Shown: one piece after another, positions 52,351 to 61,699 of the stretch
Numbering within the stretch: position 1 is the stretch's first letter
How the letters are laid out: every line of letters begins with the position of its first letter
From: an uncultured Porphyromonadaceae bacterium
GTDB taxonomy: Bacteria > Bacteroidota > Bacteroidia > Bacteroidales > Muribaculaceae
Length of the DNA: 64,000 nucleotides
NCBI GenBank assembly: GCA_947175215.1
Contig: CAMWLR010000003.1
Span: forward strand, 1 to 64,000
Direction of reading: 5' to 3'
Notes under the pieces: generated by a model
Told to the model about the DNA's origin: nothing
Seen by the model: only the letters and a program-made list of their open reading frames with translations
Databases searched by the model: none
Made by a program: the position numbers and the translations under genes

Positions 52351-55236
52351 TCAAAGATTTGCCAGATAATCTGAGAGCGAACGCTCGCCGACAATCCCCA
52401 TCTTTTTACGCAATCTGTATCGCGCCATTTCGACTGATTTATACGATATATTCAGCAATGGCGCGATCTCTTTGCTTGACAACCCCATCTTGATATAACA
52501 GCACATGCGTTTATCCGATGCGCTGAGATTGGGGTGGAGTTCCATCAGACGCTTGGTATAGTTCTCATAGACAATATCAAAGTTCTGATTGATGGTCTTC
52601 CACTCATCGTCATGACTGATATTATCCTCGATCGAATTCTGTAACTTGACCAAATGCCGCTGAGCCACACTGTCAAGTCCCGGCAGTGCCTGCAGACGTG
52701 ATATTTTAGATGCGATCTCGCGAAGCATCTCGTTTTTACGCACGAGGTTCATGGTAGTGCTGCTCAACTCCTGACTCTTATGCAGGATGTCATGTTCGAG
52801 TTGCTCTGATTTGAGGGTCGCGATCTCATAATCTTTCACGAGAGCTTCCTGCTCAGACTTGCGGCGCAGGTCGTCTAGCTCGCGGGCACGCTTCTGGTCT
52901 ATCTGTTTCTTGGTTTGACGTATCCAACGTTTGACCAGCATCCACACACTGACACATAACATTACGCCAAATAGTACATATATGATCTTGGCCGGCAGAC
53001 TCCGGTACCATGGCGGAAGAATCTCAAACGAGTATTCTGACTCAGACACTTGACCTGTCTGTTTATTGCGTGCCCTGAGCTTAAACTTATATCTCCCTTC
53101 TGACAGCTTGGCATATTCGCGGGTGGATTCACGGGAATAAGGTGTCCAGTCCTCGTCATAGTTCTCAAGAAAGGAACTGAACTCTATATTTTTGGCGCCT
53201 GAATACTCTGGACACCCAAACTCAAATCTCACCGCATTGAGCTCGTATGGGAGTCGCAAGGGCACATCATCGCGCATCAATGACGGGGCCTGATAGACCA
53301 ATGAGTCATGATTGGCGTACACGGTGTTTACAAACGGACGTGGCATAACCCCGTGAGCCGGCGGTGTATTCAACGACATATCCCAAAAACCATCCTGATT
53401 AGAGACAATCAACTCGCCCGGACTGATCTCATTGATATTGACATATCCGGGCATCAGTTTGTCTTCGAGCCACTTGAATGTCATATCATCAAAGACAAAC
53501 CTGCCGTCAGGATTTCGTCGGGCTATATCAATGCCTGATGATGCCGCCACAGCAAGCGACCCACCGGGAAGCACCGTCAGCGGGCCATGCACAGGCACAG
53601 GTATTACGGCCGAGAGTGATTCGTCACGGCTAAGTCGCATTGTCGCATTGTCAAAGTTATAATAGCCGTCCTCGGCAGCTATTATCAGCCGCCCGCCGTA
53701 TAACGTAACGGTGTTGTTATGAGCCGTAGGCAACCCGCAGGTAGTGTCGACGAGTATCTTCTCCTCAAAACGGCGCGTATCGCGGTTTAACCTTAGACGA
53801 TAAACCCCTTTACGCCAATGGGGCATCCATATATATCCGTCCAAGTCCTCGACAAATTTACCCCCGATATCATCATATCCCTCTATTCGGCCGAGGTTGT
53901 GCCATTGTGCGCCCGTTTTTCCTAACATATAGAATCCGTCATAAGATGACACCAATGCCAGCGAGCGGTCATTTCTTAATACCGAGACGCTATACGTACC
54001 GGGGACGTTGGCAACGCGAGAAAACCCGCCACCTGATAAGACAAACAGGCCGGCGTCTCCACCGACAAACAGATCGTCACCAATACCGTCAATTGACCAT
54101 ATCTGACCATGCAGCTCTCGTTTGAGAGAGACGGGTGACGGGGATGAACCAAAAGGATATGCCGCCGAATAGAGTCCCTGATTTGTACCGAAAAAAACTT
54201 TATCACCTTTTCGCTGTGACACATACCCTGCACCGACAGCATTTTGAGCCCCGACGAGTATCGATACGGGTGAATTATACAGGACATAATCAAGACCGTT
54301 ATCGAGCGACAGCCATATATTATGAGTGTTGTCAAACATTGCGCCCAACACGGTATTGTTCTGCAACCCGGTCTCTTTATTTATATAGCTTACGCGCCCG
54401 GTGGCAAGATTTTTCACCACAGCCCCGCGGTTGACTGTCCCGAATATATAGTCATCACCGTCACTGGCTGCACAAAACACCTGATTTTCACGCAGAAAAT
54501 CGCTGATATCAGTATCCAACAGAGTGACACTGCCGCCGTCATAAGTATATAGCCCGTTGACCGAGGTTGCAATCAACAGGTCGCCCGATGATGACAACGG
54601 CAACAATGCCGCAATCTTCTTGCCGTGCAGCCGTTCAGTTCCGGGCAACCGGTCAAATGCCGTGCCGTTAAATCTGTATAAGTTACCATCCTCGAGTGCA
54701 ACATATATCACCCCCGCGATGGCAGCCGAACGAGCTATGCGGCCTGGGGCCTCATAGCTCACCACATCACTCCCCTCATAACAAAAAAGATGATTGTCAC
54801 TCTGAAAGTATATCCTCTCTCCGCGCTTGAAGATGTTCCACACCTCGGTGAAAGAGGGACGCATACCCCTGAATTTATCGGTAAGTGTCGTATACCTGAA
54901 ATCAGAGCACAATGAGTCTGTACTGAAATATCCAAATTCCTCAGACCCGCCGGCATATATCCTGCCGGTCGTGGGATCAAACATCATCGATCTGACCGTT
55001 GTATAATTTGAGAGCATGAACTTATGCCATCTCTGGCCGTCAAATCTCAGCATACCGTCTCGGTTGGCTACATAAATTCTGCCAATCGAATCCTGAACCA
55101 CACTCCAGTTCTGCGCGCCTCCCCGGTAAAAATCCCTGCCGAAATTTCTCACCGGCAGAAAACCGGCAGCCTCGGCGGCCATCCCTGACAGAAATATGAG
55201 CGTAAAAACCAACAATATCAAGTGCCGCAATTTCAT
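52351..55236 (-). CDS. Membrane-spanning one-component regulator (propeller, Y_Y_Y, LuxR-type HTH)
   Basis: A 961-aa regulator. A signal peptide (HLILLVFTLIFLSGMAAEAAG) leads into a large periplasmic propeller region (about 25-640) with Reg_prop-like blades (NWSVVQDSIGRIYVANRDGMLRFDG style). A Y_Y_Y domain (about 660-740) follows, then a membrane helix (IIYVLFGVMLCVSVWMLV), a cytoplasmic coiled coil and a GerE/LuxR-type helix-turn-helix at the C-terminus (LSASDKRMCCYIKMGLSSKE...). No histidine kinase or receiver domain is present, so signal and DNA binding lie on one chain. It is divergent from susC, 362 bp away, and most likely controls that glucan locus. Confidence 0.9.
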   Translation of the reverse strand: MKLRHLILLVFTLIFLSGMAAEAAGFLPVRNFGRDFYRGGAQNWSVVQDSIGRIYVANRDGMLRFDGQRWHKFMLSNYTTVRSMMFDPTTGRIYAGGSEEFGYFSTDSLCSDFRYTTLTDKFRGMRPSFTEVWNIFKRGERIYFQSDNHLFCYEGSDVVSYEAPGRIARSAAIAGVIYVALEDGNLYRFNGTAFDRLPGTERLHGKKIAALLPLSSSGDLLIATSVNGLYTYDGGSVTLLDTDISDFLRENQVFCAASDGDDYIFGTVNRGAVVKNLATGRVSYINKETGLQNNTVLGAMFDNTHNIWLSLDNGLDYVLYNSPVSILVGAQNAVGAGYVSQRKGDKVFFGTNQGLYSAAYPFGSSPSPVSLKRELHGQIWSIDGIGDDLFVGGDAGLFVLSGGGFSRVANVPGTYSVSVLRNDRSLALVSSYDGFYMLGKTGAQWHNLGRIEGYDDIGGKFVEDLDGYIWMPHWRKGVYRLRLNRDTRRFEEKILVDTTCGLPTAHNNTVTLYGGRLIIAAEDGYYNFDNATMRLSRDESLSAVIPVPVHGPLTVLPGGSLAVAASSGIDIARRNPDGRFVFDDMTFKWLEDKLMPGYVNINEISPGELIVSNQDGFWDMSLNTPPAHGVMPRPFVNTVYANHDSLVYQAPSLMRDDVPLRLPYELNAVRFEFGCPEYSGAKNIEFSSFLENYDEDWTPYSRESTREYAKLSEGRYKFKLRARNKQTGQVSESEYSFEILPPWYRSLPAKIIYVLFGVMLCVSVWMLVKRWIRQTKKQIDQKRARELDDLRRKSEQEALVKDYEIATLKSEQLEHDILHKSQELSSTTMNLVRKNEMLREIASKISRLQALPGLDSVAQRHLVKLQNSIEDNISHDDEWKTINQNFDIVYENYTKRLMELHPNLSASDKRMCCYIKMGLSSKEIAPLLNISYKSVEMARYRLRKKMGIVGERSLSDYLANL

Positions 55237-55598
55237 CTTTTAACAGTTGATTTTAGAGATTACGACACAAATTTCCGAAAAAATACGTTGTAGCACCCCT
55301 TGTAATTATATGTTATAAAACATAAAAACGCTATTTTATTGATTATCATGCATTTCTAATCTTTGTGTATAGTGTTTGTAGAGGTTAAATCTTGCATTGT
55401 AGAGTTAATATAGCTCAAAAAGACTTGCGAAGCGCTATATTTTAGAGTAATTTTGCGATGTAATCGGGCGACCACGGTGCAGCCCGATAATTGACAAACT
55501 TAACCTACGGCCCGCGAGCCATGCTTTTTCTAACCTTATTAACAAATTTTGAGACCAATCAACAAGAGTAAAAAACCCTAATACCATTCATAATTCCT
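55237..55598. other. Divergent intergenic region between regulator and susC
   Basis: A 362-bp AT-rich control region without a credible gene. It holds a likely susC promoter (next entry) and, toward the regulator, GAAATTTG at 55268-55275 on the minus strand, one base off TAnnTTTG. The segment about 55300-55420 is rich in A/T tracts and may hold the regulator's binding site, but no clear dyad is seen. Confidence 0.6.
55424..55455 (+). promoter_or_regulatory. Promoter of the susC operon
   Basis: CTTG at 55424-55427, 20-bp spacer, and -7 TAATTTTG at 55448-55455 (fits TAnnTTTG). The predicted leader is about 137 nt. Confidence 0.5.
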
Positions 55599-58500
55599 AT
55601 GAATAAATTCTTTATCTCATTCCTTTTGTTTCTGTCGGCTTTGACCGGCATGACCGCCTCGGGGCAGGGATTCACCGTCACCGGTACTGTTACATCGGCC
55701 GAAGACGGAGAACCCCTGATCGGGGCTACCGTCAGAGTCAAGGGAGCCTCGACCGGCGTGACAACTGATATCGACGGTAACTATACTATTAATGTAAAGA
55801 CCGGTGCTATCCTGCTATTTTCATACGTTGGTTATGACCCCCAGGAAAAAACTGTCGGCACAAGCACAACAATCGATGTAGCAATGACCCAACAGAGCAA
55901 TATGCTTGACGAACTGGTGGTTATCGGTTATGGCGCGGTAAAGAAAAGTGACCTCACCGGCTCGGTTTCGAGCGTAAGCTCTGACAAACTGACCAAGACC
56001 CCGGCCGCATCACTGTCTAACGCCCTGCAGGGCCAGGTTGCCGGCGTCACGGTCAACTCGCTCAGTGGTCGCCCCGGTGCATCTGCCGAGGTGCGTATCC
56101 GTGGTGTCGGGACCATCCACGGCGCCTCACCTATATATGTAGTCGACGGCGTCATCTGTGACGACATCAATTTCTTGTCAACCAATGACATCGAGCATAT
56201 CGAGGTACTCAAAGACGCATCCGCCACAGCTATCTACGGTTCACGTGGTGCCAACGGTGTTATCATCGTCACCACCAAGGGCGGCAACCTCAACAAGCCT
56301 ACCACCATCACTTTCAACGGTTATGTAGGTCTGCAACAGCGTTGGAAAAAACTTGACGTGATGAACGCCAAAGACTTTGCCGACACATACGTTGCCATTA
56401 ACGCCAATGCCTCGGCAAAGAAAGTATATAACGAGCAGGGATTCAACCAATGGCTGGCTCTCTATCAGGGTGTACGCAACTCAGACTTCTACCCCACTGT
56501 ATATAATCCTGACACAAACCCCACCGGCTTTGACTATTCGGCAGTCGATACCGACTGGCAGGATGAGGTGTTTCGTAACGGGATGATACAGAACTATCAC
56601 CTCGCTGTCGACGGCGGTAATGATCGTCTGACCTACTCAATGTCAGGCAGCTGGTTTAAGCAAGAAGGTATCATCATCGGCTCGGATTACAGCCGCTTCA
56701 CCGCCCGACTCAACACCGCTTTCCAGGCATTCCCATGGATGAAGATCGGCGAGAACATCTCATTCATGGCCTCTGTCGCCAAGAACGCATACGAGAGCGG
56801 AGACAACAGCGAGAGTGCCGGTGCCAACATACTCTCGGCAGCATTTGCCATGGCCCCCTGGGATCCCACCCACTATCCCGACGGTTACTATAACCGTAAG
56901 GGTAAGGACATGAGCGGGCTTATCGCCGCCGGCTCAAACTTTAAGAACGTTACCAACCCGTTCTCGATGGTCGAGTATTCTCACCCCAAGACACGCAACG
57001 AGCGCTTTGTCGGCAACGTGTTTATCGACCTCACCCCGGTCAAGCACTTTGACTGGCGCACCAGCTATAGTTTTGACTACCGCATCACTACCGACAAGAG
57101 CTTTGCAGACGCTTATCAGGTATCATCTTACGACAAACGCGACAAAAACTTCCTGAGCTCGTCGATGGCCCGCAACTATTACTGGAACGTTGACAATATC
57201 CTCACCTACAATAACTCATTCGGTAAGCACGACATCACGGCGATGGCCGGCTTCACCGTTGAGGAATACAACTACTACTCGATCGGCAACTCAGGATCAA
57301 ACATCCTCAATCCTGACGAACGCAACTGGTATCTGTCACAGACAACCGAAGACCCCGGCACACCCAGTGACGGTGTTGCACGCAACCGCCGCCAGTCTTG
57401 GCTTGGCCGTGTAAACTACTCATACGACAGCCGCTACCTGCTTACCGTCAACTTCCGTGCCGACGGGTCGAGCAAATTTGCCGAGAACCGCTGGGGTTAT
57501 TTCCCCTCATTTGCAGCCGCCTGGCGTCTGAGCCGCGAGAGCTTCATGAAAGATTTCACAAACATCGACGACCTCAAGATCCGTCTGGGCTGGGGTAAGG
57601 TCGGTAACGACAATATCGGCAATGATGCCTTCGTGCTCAATATGTTCTCTAACGGTCCGACATTTGTCGACTATGTATTAGGAGCCAACCAGACACTCGT
57701 CAACGGTGCAGCCGTACTGACATGGATAAACAACGGCGGTCACTGGGAGAACACCGAGCAGTGGAGCGCCGGTGTGGACATCTCGCTCTGGAATGGCAAA
57801 CTGAGCGGATCACTTGACGGATTTATCCGCAACACCAACGATATGCTCATGGGTGTCAATGCCCCCGCTCATGTCGGCAACCTCTACTCGGCCATGGCCA
57901 ACGTAGGCAAGGTGCGCAACAAAGGTATCGAAATCAATATCGATCACCGTAACACTATCAATAGCTGGTTGCGTTACTCGGTCGGCGGCAACATCTCGTT
58001 TATCGACAACAAACTGGTGTCGCTCAACGGCGGTTCGCCCGTCTACACCAACTATGCTAACGTGCAGGTTGTTGACGAGGGATACCCCCTCTACTACTTC
58101 TGGGGCTACCAATATGACGGCATATACCGCACCGACCAGGAGGCCCTCGACTACCTCACCGGTTACAATGCTGCCAACATCCCCTTCCATGCCGGCGATG
58201 CCAAATATATCGACAACAACGGTGACGGTGTGATTGATGACAAAGACCGTGTGCAGCTCGGTTCATCAATCCCCAAAGTCAGCTACGGTATCAACCTCGG
58301 TCTCTGGATAAAAGACTTCGACCTGCAGCTCTTCTTCCAGGGTGTTGGCGGCTCAAAGATCTACAACCAGATGCGCCACCGTCTCGAGAGCAACGGTTCG
58401 ACCTCAGTACTCTCACCCGTCATGGCAGATGCCTGGACAGTCGACAACCCCGACGGCTCAATCCCCAACCCCAAGAACACCGTCAACTATTATGTCTCAG

Positions 58501-58739
58501 ACCGGTTCCTCGAGAGTGGCAACTACTTCCGCCTCAAAGACCTGCAGATCGGTTACACGCTGCCCAAGTCGATTCTCGGCACCAAAGGGATAAAGAGCTG
58601 TCGCTTCTATGCTCAGTGCTCAAATGTGTTCACTATCACCAACTACTCAGGATTTGATCCAGAGGTAAGCGGTGGTGTTGACTACGGCAACTATCCTCAG
58701 AGCCGCACATTTATCTTCGGTGTCAACCTGACATATTGA
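55599..58739 (+). CDS. SusC/RagA-type TonB-dependent outer membrane transporter
   Basis: Energised outer-membrane importer for oligosaccharides, 1046 aa. After a signal peptide (FISFLLFLSALTGMTASGQ) comes the carboxypeptidase-regulatory-like domain (about 24-100), the SusC marker and TonB-box region (LDELVVIGYGAVKKSDLTGSV), the plug (about 115-225, with RIRGVGTIHGASPIYVVDG) and the 22-strand barrel ending SRTFIFGVNLTY. It acts with the SusD lipoprotein encoded 41 bp downstream. The neighbouring GH16 and GH3 genes suggest beta-1,3-glucan-derived substrates. Confidence 0.96.
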   Translation: MNKFFISFLLFLSALTGMTASGQGFTVTGTVTSAEDGEPLIGATVRVKGASTGVTTDIDGNYTINVKTGAILLFSYVGYDPQEKTVGTSTTIDVAMTQQSNMLDELVVIGYGAVKKSDLTGSVSSVSSDKLTKTPAASLSNALQGQVAGVTVNSLSGRPGASAEVRIRGVGTIHGASPIYVVDGVICDDINFLSTNDIEHIEVLKDASATAIYGSRGANGVIIVTTKGGNLNKPTTITFNGYVGLQQRWKKLDVMNAKDFADTYVAINANASAKKVYNEQGFNQWLALYQGVRNSDFYPTVYNPDTNPTGFDYSAVDTDWQDEVFRNGMIQNYHLAVDGGNDRLTYSMSGSWFKQEGIIIGSDYSRFTARLNTAFQAFPWMKIGENISFMASVAKNAYESGDNSESAGANILSAAFAMAPWDPTHYPDGYYNRKGKDMSGLIAAGSNFKNVTNPFSMVEYSHPKTRNERFVGNVFIDLTPVKHFDWRTSYSFDYRITTDKSFADAYQVSSYDKRDKNFLSSSMARNYYWNVDNILTYNNSFGKHDITAMAGFTVEEYNYYSIGNSGSNILNPDERNWYLSQTTEDPGTPSDGVARNRRQSWLGRVNYSYDSRYLLTVNFRADGSSKFAENRWGYFPSFAAAWRLSRESFMKDFTNIDDLKIRLGWGKVGNDNIGNDAFVLNMFSNGPTFVDYVLGANQTLVNGAAVLTWINNGGHWENTEQWSAGVDISLWNGKLSGSLDGFIRNTNDMLMGVNAPAHVGNLYSAMANVGKVRNKGIEINIDHRNTINSWLRYSVGGNISFIDNKLVSLNGGSPVYTNYANVQVVDEGYPLYYFWGYQYDGIYRTDQEALDYLTGYNAANIPFHAGDAKYIDNNGDGVIDDKDRVQLGSSIPKVSYGINLGLWIKDFDLQLFFQGVGGSKIYNQMRHRLESNGSTSVLSPVMADAWTVDNPDGSIPNPKNTVNYYVSDRFLESGNYFRLKDLQIGYTLPKSILGTKGIKSCRFYAQCSNVFTITNYSGFDPEVSGGVDYGNYPQSRTFIFGVNLTY

Positions 58740-58780
58740 TTCCTCATTCTCCAACACTCTAAAGATTTTCAAAAGACTCC

Positions 58781-60391
58781 ATGAAACTCAATATAAACAA
58801 ATATCTGCTCGCTGCCGGCGTACTATCAGCCGCGATGCTGACCACCGGTTGTAACGACTGGCTCGGCGAGGACAGCCCCGGCTCGACCAAACTCAAGGAT
58901 TTCTATGTCAACGGCACAGCCTACATACAGAATGTCAATGGCTGCTACACCCCGCTTGCATGGGAATATAAAAACGCCTATTTCTCTGAGTGGTATTTCG
59001 GCGACATCGCTTCTGACGACGCTCTCAAGGGTGGCCAGAATCTCGCCGACGGCCCCGATGCCTACGACATCGACAACTTCAAGACCAACGCCAACAACGG
59101 CATCGTGCTACAATATTACCGCGCCAAATATGTAGGCATCATCCGCTGTAACCTCGCTATCGCCCAGCTCGAGGAATTTGAGGGTGATGACATCGTCAGC
59201 CCCGAGCGCCGCGACTGTCTGTTAGGTGAGGTTTACTTCCTGCGCGGATTTTACTACTTCCAGCTCGTGAGACTCTTTGGCGGTGTACCTCTGGTACATG
59301 ATGTCCTGGACTCGTCAAACAGATGGCAACAGCCCCGCGCGACAGCCGATGCGGTATATGAGTCTATCATCTCAGACTTCACCAACGCCGAGAAACTTCT
59401 TTATAAGAAAAGCCAGTACACCGCCGACGATCTCGGTCGTGCCACCAAGGGCGCTGCCACCGCGATGCTCGCCAAGGCTTACCTCTATAATCACGACTAC
59501 GAAAACGCTTACACATGGGGTAAGAAGTTTGTAGACGAGTATTACAAGGCCGGTGAATACTCTCTCTGCGCCAATTATGCCGACAACTTTACCCTCGCCG
59601 GCGAGAACGGCCCCGAGAGTGTCTTCGAGATACAGTATGCCGCCGACCCCACCAGCGACTACGGTGACAACTTCGGCTTCACCCGCGGAACATTCACCAC
59701 CATCCTCACCCGTCCGCGCATGAGCTCGCTCGCCGACAAGAGCGGTTGGGGCTGGGATCACCCCACACATAACCTCTATAACGAGTTTGAGCAGGGCGAC
59801 GTGCGCCGCGAGGTAGCTATCGGTATCCCCGATGAGCAGTGTCTCGATGAAATCGAGGTGACCTATCTCGGCAGCTATTATTACAACAACAAGATCTCAT
59901 ACAGCGAGGGGGGCACATTCCCCGCTATCGATCACCACTCGCGCAGCCCGCTGAACTATCGTCTCGTCCGCGCTTCAGACGTGCTTCTGCTTTACGCCGA
60001 GGCAGCTCTCGAGAGTGGTAAAGACCTCAACGGCGCCAAGTGGGCACTCGAGGAGGTACGCGGCCGCGCCCGTGCCAACGCCACCGAGACCAATGCCCTC
60101 CCCTCATTCCCCAACTATCGCGGTTACTCTGACAATCCCGAGTCACTGCGCGAAGCCATCCGCCACGAACGTCGTGTCGAACTGGCCATGGAGGGTCACC
60201 GCTGGTTTGACCTCGTCCGCTGGGGCATCGCCGCTCAGGTGATGGATAAAGACACCGGCAGCTACGGCAAGACGGAGTCCGCCGAGGCCCGCGCAGAGAT
60301 GGCCTCGTTTATCCCCGGCAAACATGAGCTCTTCCCCATCCCCTCTGAGGAACTCAACCTCAACCCGATGGAACAGAATCCCGGATACTAA
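58781..60391 (+). CDS. SusD/RagB-type glycan-binding lipoprotein
   Basis: Surface lipoprotein that caps SusC and captures oligosaccharides. The 536-aa protein has a lipobox (AMLTTGCNDWLGED; Cys near residue 24), TPR-like helices and the family ending with RHERRVELAMEGHRWFDLVRWG and FPIPSEELNLNPMEQNPGY. Acidic residues follow the Cys, compatible with the Bacteroidota surface-export signal. It is 41 bp after susC; a stable hairpin lies after its stop. Confidence 0.96.
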   Translation: MKLNINKYLLAAGVLSAAMLTTGCNDWLGEDSPGSTKLKDFYVNGTAYIQNVNGCYTPLAWEYKNAYFSEWYFGDIASDDALKGGQNLADGPDAYDIDNFKTNANNGIVLQYYRAKYVGIIRCNLAIAQLEEFEGDDIVSPERRDCLLGEVYFLRGFYYFQLVRLFGGVPLVHDVLDSSNRWQQPRATADAVYESIISDFTNAEKLLYKKSQYTADDLGRATKGAATAMLAKAYLYNHDYENAYTWGKKFVDEYYKAGEYSLCANYADNFTLAGENGPESVFEIQYAADPTSDYGDNFGFTRGTFTTILTRPRMSSLADKSGWGWDHPTHNLYNEFEQGDVRREVAIGIPDEQCLDEIEVTYLGSYYYNNKISYSEGGTFPAIDHHSRSPLNYRLVRASDVLLLYAEAALESGKDLNGAKWALEEVRGRARANATETNALPSFPNYRGYSDNPESLREAIRHERRVELAMEGHRWFDLVRWGIAAQVMDKDTGSYGKTESAEARAEMASFIPGKHELFPIPSEELNLNPMEQNPGY

Positions 60392-60426
60392 ACCCTAAAC
60401 TAATCCTATAATGCAGCCTTACTTGC

Positions 60427-60452
60427 GGCAAGCCTGTCTAAACGGGCTTGCC
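60427..60452 (+). promoter_or_regulatory. Intercistronic hairpin after susD
   Basis: A perfect 8-bp GC-rich stem, GGCAAGCC/GGCTTGCC, with a 10-nt loop, not followed by a T-run. It may protect the susCD mRNA 3' end or partly attenuate transcription into the 200-bp gap and the downstream genes. Confidence 0.6.
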
Positions 60453-60591
60453 CGGGTAAAGGTCCCCGATCCCCCTCTAAACACTCTCCTCCTGTCTCTC
60501 AATAACAGTCTCTCTCAACAATACCCCGAAAGTCAAATAGACCCAGATATCTAAACCTATTAACCTATCAATTTAACAAATTCTTTTAAAC

Positions 60592-61515
60592 ATGAAAAAA
60601 TTTACTCTCATCGCAGCCACCGGTCTCGTGGCCATTGCTGCTAAGGCCCAGTACACCTGTGACCCTTCGACCTCTGTTGTTGCCACCCAAGAGCCCAAGA
60701 CAGTAGAATACATCACACTGTCTGAGGACGCTATCAATGATCTTAAGACAGCCGGTGCAACTGTTACATACATTGGCCCCGATGCCGACAACGGCCGTAA
60801 CCTCTGGTACTGGGAAAACACTCTCATCCCCGGCGATGAGTCATATCCCCGCGTAGATATGGCAGAGGGTGGTTATATCTCAGTTGTAGTCACAAATGTA
60901 GGCTGGTCAGGTGCCGGTCTCGCAATTTCCGCTCCCGGTCTCGACCTCTCAATGCTTAACGATGACACTCACTTCCATCTGGCATACATGACTCCCACCG
61001 GCAACGGTCCCGCCTCAATCGCGTTGATAATCCTGGATGGTGACGGCGGGTCCCCCGCCAAGGTTGCTCTCGGTGACTCTTTCAACGACAATGGTGCTAT
61101 CTTCCCCACCATCGCTCCTAAAATCACCGATGACTGGCAGGGTATCGACATCACCCTCGGTCAGCTCAAGAAGATCTATCCCACTTTCTCACCCGCCAAT
61201 CTCAACGCATGGACCGGTAACCTCTTCTCTTTCCTCGGTGGTGGCGTACAGGGTCAGAGTTTCGCATTCGATGCCATCTACTTCTACAACACCTCAGGCG
61301 CAGGTGTTGAGAGCGTAATGGCCGATGATGCAGTTGATTTCGTTGTCACAGCCAACACTATCAATGTCACAGGTGCTACCGGCATCAAGGTTTACAACCT
61401 CAACGGTCAGCTCGTAAAAGCTACCGCAGGCACCACCCTCGGTCTGGGCTCACTGCAGCCGGGCGTATATGTAGCCAAGGCCGGCAACAAGGCTCAGAAG
61501 ATCGTTGTCCGCTAA
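60592..61515 (+). CDS. Secreted binding-type protein with T9SS-like tail
   Basis: A 307-aa exported protein in the slot where surface glycan-binding proteins normally sit. A signal peptide (FTLIAATGLVAIAAKAQ) precedes a beta-sandwich-like domain (about 30-240) with many aromatic residues (NLWYWENTLIPGDESYPRVD, VTNVGWSGAGLAISAPG), compatible with a carbohydrate-binding module. The C-terminal 65 residues (IKVYNLNGQLVKATAGTT... GVYVAKAGNKAQKIVVR) form a T9SS-type sorting domain. It lacks the lipobox usual for such proteins. Ligand binding is inferred only from context. A strong terminator follows. Confidence 0.8.
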   Translation: MKKFTLIAATGLVAIAAKAQYTCDPSTSVVATQEPKTVEYITLSEDAINDLKTAGATVTYIGPDADNGRNLWYWENTLIPGDESYPRVDMAEGGYISVVVTNVGWSGAGLAISAPGLDLSMLNDDTHFHLAYMTPTGNGPASIALIILDGDGGSPAKVALGDSFNDNGAIFPTIAPKITDDWQGIDITLGQLKKIYPTFSPANLNAWTGNLFSFLGGGVQGQSFAFDAIYFYNTSGAGVESVMADDAVDFVVTANTINVTGATGIKVYNLNGQLVKATAGTTLGLGSLQPGVYVAKAGNKAQKIVVR

Positions 61516-61585
61516 TCAATACCTCACGATTTTTCCTTACCAATAGCTCTCAATTTCAAGACCGTAAGATTGTCTTAGGTTAATT

Positions 61586-61639
61586 ACAGCGGGGTGTCGT
61601 CACCATCCCGGCAACCGACACCCCGCTGTTTATGTTTTT
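61586..61639 (+). terminator. Terminator after the binding-type protein gene
   Basis: A perfect 14-bp inverted repeat, ACAGCGGGGTGTCG/CGACACCCCGCTGT (61586-61599 with 61616-61629), is followed by TTATGTTTTT. GH16 and GH3 expression therefore needs read-through or a separate promoter. Confidence 0.85.
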
Positions 61640-61699
61640 ACTGCTACCCCACTTTATCATACTAACCATCATTCCATCATTTTCTCTACCCACCACCCC

